Both the position numbers and the translations under genes were made by a program. From Pyrus communis (lineage: Eukaryota; Streptophyta; Magnoliopsida; Rosales; Rosaceae): DNA of 64,000 nt. The DNA is taken from contig NC_084817.1 in assembly GCF_963583255.1 (NCBI RefSeq), positions 5,619,043 to 5,683,042 of the forward strand, in the 5' to 3' direction. The notes under the pieces were generated by a model. That model saw only the letters and a program-made list of their open reading frames with translations. It had not been told where the DNA came from and ran no database searches. The stretch's first letter is position 1. Each line of letters opens with the position of its first letter. Shown piece by piece: positions 57,240-64,000 of this stretch.

Positions 57240-58850
57240 TATAACTAACACGCGTCGCTTGTTTTTCCTCTAACTTACACGCAGAAAATATAATCAGTCC
57301 ATCTGTTTTGCCTTTTTATTTTTTTATTTGTGAAAAAAAACAAATGGAAAATTAAAATAAAAGTGAACAACGATTTAGCTTCGGCTACCCTTTGCCCTAC
57401 TGTTTTTAGTAGAATCTTATAAAGTCATCTCAAATTTGAACGATAGGCTACGAGATGATGATCAATGGTGGAGCCCTCAACCGCTCAAGTGGATATTTCT
57501 TATCACCGTCCATTTCACTGATGTTTTAAACGTGAGTTGTATTCGCTGATTTTAAGATCGTTTTTCCATTTTTATATCCAAATTTAAATTTTATTTTCTA
57601 TAATTTTCGTATTTTTTGGGAATATGTGGGGTATAATTTCACTTTAAGTTTTTAATTTCTTTTATTTTTTGTTTTTAATATAAATTTTGAAATAAACATT
57701 TAACTTTAAATGGGAAGTGAGAAGTGAAAAGTGTAACAATATGCAGTTGAGATGTATAACCCCTAAAGCCGCGGCATTTAAATGTTGAACGACCGTTTTG
57801 GAAGTTTGGCGAGGAACAGAAATGTGGTTCAACTTATTTTGTTAAATATTACAACGACCAATCTTATTTTCTTTAATAACTAAATTAACTGTAGAATTTT
57901 AAGTGAGTGTTGCAATCAAATAACAAAGATAAGTGAGTGTTGCAATCAAAGCAATCCCATGAAACAACAATATAATCTCATAATCTTAAAATATTAAATT
58001 AACATCGTAAGCACCACGTAACAGTACGACAAATGCACTCGTAAACTTTGTTAGATAACTCTTATCGTCTTTATCGCAAAAAAATAAAAAATAAATAAAA
58101 ATTGAAATATTTGGAAAATGAAATTGGATTAAATTAAAAATTAATCAGGAAGGTGTACGGTTTGGTTTGGTTGGGAGGTGGGGTCGGAAATGGATGGGGA
58201 GCGTAAGCAAACGGATGACTTTGACCAATAGCCAGGCTGGCGAGCATTTTGGGGCGGGGGAGAAAATTATTTTTTTAATTGAAATGGGAAACGGACGCAC
58301 GGAACTGCTGAGCTGGCTCACAAAACGACAAAATTGAGCAGTAGAATCGGGTGATTAACGTACTGAAAATCTGTCAGGTCCAGCCTGTAAAATCCCAGGC
58401 CCACCCTCCAGTGGGCAGTGTCTATCTCCCTAACTGCCTACTTCTCCAACCTCCACGTGCCGGTCACGCTCCCCCCCCACACCTTCCCCCGGAACTGAAC
58501 TGCCATAACCGACTCCACCGTCTAACCGGCTTAATTTAATGGGTTGTTGTTTGCTTCCTTCCTGGTTGCTTTCATCCGTTTGGACTTTGTTAGGAAATAA
58601 TTATAGTAACGTGTTACATCTTTGCAACTTAAACCAAATCCAATTATTAATATATAGAATGTAATGGATCCATCAAATAATGGTTTAAGAAGTTAGTATG
58701 GTGTGACATGTATCATATAATTGGTTGGAAATTTGAAATTTATATAAGGTACGTACAGTTAAATCTAAATTAGCATTCATTCATTAAATACTAAAAAGAA
58801 AACCTAACTGATGTATGTGTTTTCTTCTACCCCTCGATACAATGTATTAA
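57240..58850. other. Upstream intergenic region of the MYB gene
   Basis: No gene supported. Holds a 30-bp tandem duplication (AAGTGAGTGTTGCAATCAAA) at about 57900-57950 and a C-rich stretch near 58440-58495. The 62-codon frame at 58351-58539 follows the C-rich stretch and is not credible. Confidence 0.5.
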
Positions 58851-58862
58851 GAGTTAAATTTA

Positions 58863-58989
58863 GGCATTTTACTTCTCACACATCTTTGATCATTTATATC
58901 CGTTGATATTATTTAATTCATCTGATTTGACGGCCAAAAATAAAAAATGTGTGTGAGAAGTAAAATGGAGTGTGTGGATATCACATCCC
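58863..58989. mobile_element. 127-bp MITE with 9-bp target duplication TTAAATTTA
   Basis: Flanked by TTAAATTTA (58854-58862 and 58990-58998). Arms ATTTTACTTCTCACACAT and, at the right, ATGTGTGTGAGAAGTAAAAT are complementary, leaving a central loop with GACGGCC. The left arm lacks about 20 bp present at the right end (GATATCACATCCC side). Same family type as 21043-21189. Confidence 0.82.
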
Positions 58990-58999
58990 TTAAATTTAA

Positions 59000-59760
59000 A
59001 AATTGAACTCATCAAATTTTTGTTCGGTTGACTTGAAATAACAAAGATACAAAAATTAAAATCACATAGATATGAAACATAAAGAGAGAATTTGGGTAGT
59101 ATTGAGCGAAATTAGTTGAACAAGACACGTGTTCAGATTGCACAATATTTTATAAGCTTATTTTAATGCTACGCCTCTTGGAACTCTATTTTAATCTCAT
59201 TATGCTCATGTAACTAAAAAGTCATCACCTTACTTATTAAAACTCAAAATTTGTTCTATTTTAATTTGTGGACTCTATTTTCACCCTGAAACTTATGGGT
59301 CGACTTTTAAAACATATGTGGGACTCAACATCCAACAAGACTATGATGCATGTGCAATAAGTTTGATTATAAGTCTCCATTATAAGTTAATATTCAACAA
59401 TTAGAGAATATTATGTTTAACGGAAATTGAAGGAATGACAAAAATAAAAAAAGAAATCGATTAGCCTAACACGCCCAAGTCAAAATCACATAAGAAATTA
59501 ACAGATCTAAAGTAATATGTAGTGAACTTTGAGTTTTGTAGAAACGACTTTCGAGTTTCAGTGAGCAAAATGTGATCAAAATCGAACTTCCATAGTAAAA
59601 TGGAGCGAACTTTAAATTTTAAGAAGTAAAATGACGACTTTAAATTTTATAGAGTAAAATAAAATTAAAATCGACTTCTAGATTATGTAGCAAAAAATAA
59701 GCCTAATTTATGAGTTTTGAGGTGCGTGTGAGGTATAGCAAGACAAGGGCGTTAGGATGG
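59000..59760. other. Intergenic stretch, nothing recognised
   Basis: AT-rich, with repeated TAAAATG/GAACTTT words at 59515-59700 but no defined repeat and no gene. Confidence 0.45.
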
Positions 59761-59779
59761 AACGGAAAAGGAGAAACAG

Positions 59780-60180
59780 AAAAACCGGAAAAGAAGAGAG
59801 AGAGAGAGAAAAGCAACAAAAACAGAAAGTAAGAAAAAGAGGGAGGGAGGCGAGTTAGTGAGTAGTCCCCTACCTTCGACACTTCTCTAACTTAAACCAA
59901 CTTGCAAATTTCGTTACGCGGGAAACAGCTGTCTAACAAACACGTACACGTAGGACCACACTGTTACCCACACTCTCTCACGTGCCAACCCTCACCCGCC
60001 TTCGCAACCTAACCCTGTCCTTTAGCCGTACTCCTCACGTGACCTCCTCTGCCACACGAGTGCACCTCACGTGAGGTGCGCACCCCCACACGCCCCGCAC
60101 GGCCACCACTTGATTAAACAAGGGAACTGGCAGGTACAGTCGGTACTGATGGAGTCATCACCTGCCCAAGGTGGCCCCCT
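59780..60180. promoter_or_regulatory. Promoter-like GC-rich island with G-boxes
   Basis: A GA-rich tract (59795-59845) precedes a C-rich region with CACGTG at about 59979, 60036 and 60068, the last inside an 18-bp perfect palindrome. Base composition and clustered G-boxes look regulatory, but no gene with a clear start lies next to it on either strand in this window. It may be a distal element or the relic of a promoter. Confidence 0.4.
60062..60079. promoter_or_regulatory. 18-bp perfect palindrome centred on CACGTG
   Basis: GCACCTCACGTGAGGTGC reads the same on both strands. The core is a G-box/E-box recognised by bHLH and bZIP dimers; a preceding related CTCACGTGACC lies at about 60034. Confidence 0.6.
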
Positions 60181-60199
60181 AACATATTACAACTTGCAA

Positions 60200-60927
60200 T
60201 GCCAATGGCAATGAGTTTTGCCTTTTTATTTTTTATTTTTTATTTTTTATGAAACGATAAATTTTATTAAATCAAATATTAAATTAGTTGCTGACAGAGT
60301 TAAAACTTATATCACCATGCGTTTTATATCTCTTCACTATTATAGTAAATAACCACTTGCTTTATAAGACACATACGTTCACGTACAAAGCATAAGAAAA
60401 TAATTTTGTGTCATTAAGTAATAATAATATTTATATAGTCACACTATTTTTGTTATAGTAGTAATAATGTTTTGTGTCATTAAATAAAACCTCATCATTT
60501 ATGTAGTATTGGATTGAGAGTTTGATAATTGTAGTGTAACCTTAAATATTTAATGATGGGTTTTAATAGTAATTGAGTTTTCTTAGCTCGTATCATAGTG
60601 GCATGGCCCCTTCCAATGGCTCTAAGCAAGAAAAGGTATAGGTTGCTTTGACATTCGCAATTTGAATCTTGGTGAGTAATTAGACTCACCTAATCTTCTA
60701 TGATATTGATTAAGAACTTGTTGTGTGACAGTGTGAGGCAATCTTAGGGAATAAGGAATGTAGAGTTATTTTGAGTATAAAGTTATGTAATTGGTATCTT
60801 TGTAGATTTGGGATACTTGTTTCCTAGTTTGTAGGAGATTGTATAAGTTTATATATTCCTCTATGTGAGAAGAATAAATCATAACAATATTCATCAAAAA
60901 CCTAGAATTTTATCTGAGTTGATTTGG

Positions 60928-60961
<34 letters not shown>

Positions 60962-62416
60962 TTGGGGTTAAAATTGTGTTGAGTAAATGAAAAAAAAATG
61001 TTTTTTATTTTTTTTTAAATTATGGGTTTAAGTTTGAGCAAATGTTTTTCAAAAACAATTTTTTTTTTGGAAGAATGGGTAGAGTTGCTTCTTGCTTTCT
61101 ACTATTTTACACCCATAATTTTTTTTAATACAACGATATATTTTACATTAAGGGAAGGGGGAGTTATAAAGCTACACAATGGGCAACCTAATAATTTTTT
61201 ATGACTTTTTATTCTCACAACAAAGCAGAAGCAATGTTGGAAGAAAAAAAAAACACAACAGTTCCAAACTAGCTCTAATTTTCTCGTATTTGGTGCAATC
61301 CTTCTTATTTGTTATTTATATTACTCATCATCATTAAATATATTTTTTATATTTCAGATGTTAAATGTTGTCATTATATTGTAACATTATTAAACATAAA
61401 AATGGAGAGCCCAAAATTGAATAAAGATGATAAATTATTTATGACGAAAGTAGAATTTATATCTTCCTAATACTAGGGCTTTTGTTAAAAGGAAAATTAA
61501 ACTTCAATTGTGTTTTTTGGTTAAAAACTTGTAGTTCAGTTTGATAAGAATTTTCACTCTTACGTCTAAAGTCTCAAGATTGCTTTTTTGTCGTAGTATC
61601 TCTCGTATTGAAAAAGTTAAAAATAACTAAAAAGCAAAAGAAGAAGTGATTGGCGGATTTTAGAGAATATTGCAGATGGAAGAAATATCCAAAAACGTGG
61701 GCACCCTGCTGGATTGCATGGTTTTATGCAACAACTCAATTATATACTTTGGATTCTTTACAAGCAATACCTTCTCCAATGGGTTTAGTTAATACGTACG
61801 TCTGTGGGACAAATGCGGCAGTGGGCAGTCTTTTCGTTTTTGTAATGTGTACCTTTCAAGGTGCAACTACATTCGGCTCCCTCATCTCCTCTCCTCCCAT
61901 CTCCTCTCGATCTGCAGATTAATTATTAAACAAAAAGAAAAGTTGGGTCTTTGAGGATAATCAAATAGGATAACATGATCAATTTGATGTGGGAATCTTG
62001 TTTAATAATGCTTAATACGTTCCTAATTGCATGGTGTAGAAAGACCCAACGATGTTTCCCAGTCCTTCAGTATGAATTTTTTATTGTCTAATTTGCATAT
62101 GTATGTATAGAGATTTCTTAGACTAAAAATGTACGATAATTAATCATTGACTTATTATATTGACACTTCGTATATTGTGAATAAACATTACATTTACTTT
62201 TTTAATTAAAAACTAGTAGATGCCAACGCACATTGTGTGAACGATTTTGTTTTATTTTGCTTTTTATTATGAAGTGGGATTAGTTTTTAAAATTCTTAAA
62301 AAAAAAAAAAATCAGTTATAAAAATTAAAATAATGATGAGCGGTTTTTTCTAACGTGAGAATACTTTTTACTTTTTATTTTATTTTTAATTTTTAAATAG
62401 GGCATGTCATACTAAC
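60200..62416. other. Intergenic stretch, no supported gene
   Basis: Includes a 30-bp poly-T run (60930-60959). A 90-codon plus frame (61650-61922) has no recognised features. No terminal repeats fixed. Confidence 0.45.
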
Positions 62417-64000
62417 TGACACACCCCGACCGAAATCAAGGTGTGCTGGCCGTCACGTGAGGGTGACGTAGCCATGTGCACAGTGCGGAATCAATAATAA
62501 TATAAGAAATGCGAATAAATAAAAACCAAACTAACTAGAGCACTAAATGAGAACAAGTGCAAGATGAAATAAGTGTAAATTCACAACCAAAGCATAAGTA
62601 GCTTAAGTGCAGTCCAGCAGGACAAATACTAATTACACAACACCAAAGGTAACCTACAATGGTGATAATCTGTCAGAACTGCCGTGGATTCCTCGTAAGC
62701 CACCAAAAAGCACTCCTAACTAGAACCTGGAGGAGCGCAAAATAGGAAGTGTGAGTAGGCAAAAACAAAGCTTTTCAAAATCATTTCATTTTTTTCTCAA
62801 AAGTTCTAACCCTCGTCGTAAAACCTGTATAATTTCCCAGAAAATAGAATATATGCTATATCAGAAATCATGCTTAGGATGAAAATCCATAGAAATATAA
62901 CATGCCAAAGTATCACAATGAAATGCTATAAGTAATCCAGTTAAAATATATCAATGCCAGATCTGATATCAGCCGGAACCACCTAACGTGACTTGCACGG
63001 CTAAGTTTATAGCAAATAACCAATCTCAATCATATCAAATCCTGCACACGAGTCGAAACCACTTAAAGTGGTCTGTACGACAGGACTAGGTGTAAAATAA
63101 TTATGCTCTAGTGCTACGATCACGTGAAGACTGTGCGAATAATCGCGGGTCACCTACGAGTCGGAACCACCTAAAGTGGTTTGTACAACAGGACTATGCA
63201 CCTAACTTGGATCCAAGGTGAGCATATGGTACGGGAGGTGAACATCATGTGAAGGACTGTGCCATAACTTTGGGCGGGAGCACTAACACAGGGGTGCATG
63301 TTTATAAGCTCTCAATGCATCACATCATATCTCGCATAACTAAAGCAATCTCCTATATTTAATTTATGAACTTACTTGGCACTTACCTGTGCGTCCGCAT
63401 CACCAATCATAAATATATGCAACTACTAATGCATAAATAAAATAGGCAGATACTATGCATGGCATTTTAAAACGTATAATCATTCAATTTCATTTTTTAG
63501 GAAAAATCTCAAGTATATAGGTATATACGGAAACCAAAAGCCCACTCACTGGTATGTGGAAGGGTCGTAGCCTCGAGCCTCGATTGACTGCGCTCGTCTT
63601 GAGGATAGGTCTCACCTATATGCGAAACAACTATAAAAACGTTAATCTAAAGCACATAACCAAAACTAGGTAATAACTTCTCATACAATGCTTAAATGAG
63701 GTGTTTGAATATACAAACGTGACCTATTCAACCTCAGGAACATCCCCATATTTTTAGAAAAATTTTCCAAGCACCCACGCGCCGCCACATGCCGGCCAAG
63801 GCACAGCCAGACGCGCGGCTCACGCGCAGGCATGTGCCTGACACACCAAACGAATTCCCTAACGGCGTTAGGGAATATTCTGTTAAAATTTAGAATATGC
63901 CGTTAAAGTTACCTGGCGACGTCTGAATATTCTGTCAACTTTGATGGAATATTCTCCTCCTTCTTCCTTGGCTCGCCAGAGTCCGGCGGCGGTCACCGCT
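62417..64000 (-). mobile_element. Inverted member of the 2.5-kb dispersed repeat family, cut by the window end
   Basis: Starts TGACACACCCCGACCG and reads on the minus strand like 24619-27149: the end GACGGCCAGCACACCTTGATT parallels GACAGCCAGCATGCCTCAACT, and GGAATATTC / CAAAGTTGACAGAATATTC near 63900-63950 parallels 25670-25700. Three degenerate copies of a GAGTCGGAACCACCTAAAG-type unit occur at about 62975, 63050 and 63158. No coding capacity. Confidence 0.62.

Noticed and set aside
61650..61922. 90-codon plus ORF
   Set aside because: No signal peptide, domain or paralogue in the window; left as intergenic.
62975..63190. CRISPR-like spaced repeats
   Set aside because: Only three diverged units with unequal spacing in a dispersed plant repeat.

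Overview
The window is plant nuclear DNA: AT-rich, with intron-containing genes, long intergenic spaces and layered transposon debris. The protein families (GID2/SLY1 F-box, MRG chromodomain, subgroup-22 R2R3-MYB, PIP peptide precursors, G-type lectin receptor kinases) and the style of the SINE/TRIM/hAT repeats suggest a eudicot, probably Rosaceae (apple/pear group). That assignment is an inference from pattern recognition, not a search.

The dominant feature is a cluster of small secreted-peptide genes. Five intact precursors of the PIP/PIPL type (PAMP-induced peptides: N-terminal signal peptide, C-terminal SGPx..GxGH motif) lie between 4.5 and 42.8 kb. They fall into three subtypes: PIP1-like with one motif (4546-4863 and 9844-10167, minus strand), a two-motif type (20316-20633) with a shortened paralogue (8592-8846), and another two-motif type (35149-35403 and 42494-42748). 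The cluster grew by two separate head-to-tail duplications. Block A (about 4.33-9.55 kb) and block B (9.56-21.27 kb) each carry a divergently oriented PIP1-like plus PIPL pair. Block C (31.43-37.51 kb) and block D (37.51-46.03 kb) each carry one PIPL gene. Six precursors in total are listed because the shortened paralogue is also intact as a reading frame.

Block B was inflated by a Mutator-like element with long terminal inverted repeats (10.39-13.32 kb, itself holding a 1.44-kb insertion), by two further copies of a 1480-bp tandem unit (13.0-17.2 kb) whose junctions hold a short inverted fragment from about 5 kb away, and by a hAT-type element (17.9-18.5 kb) and a MITE (21.0-21.2 kb). Block A provides the empty site for the last two. 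Block D carries a probable solo LTR and a broken lectin receptor-kinase fragment that block C has lost.

The conventional genes are a GID2/SLY1-like F-box gene (29.87-30.46 kb, plus, gibberellin signalling), a ten-exon MRG1/2-like histone-reader gene (47.99-51.17 kb, plus; all splice sites and phases close to a 332-residue protein), a second broken lectin receptor-kinase copy (52.09-53.28 kb) and an intronless MYB44/73-type repressor gene (55.99-56.95 kb, minus). The intergenic remainder holds hAT elements with perfect 8-bp target duplications, a TRIM, SINE-like pieces, and two inverted copies of a 2.5-kb dispersed repeat (24.6-27.1 kb and 62.4 kb to the window end). I saw no rRNA, tRNA or CRISPR array.
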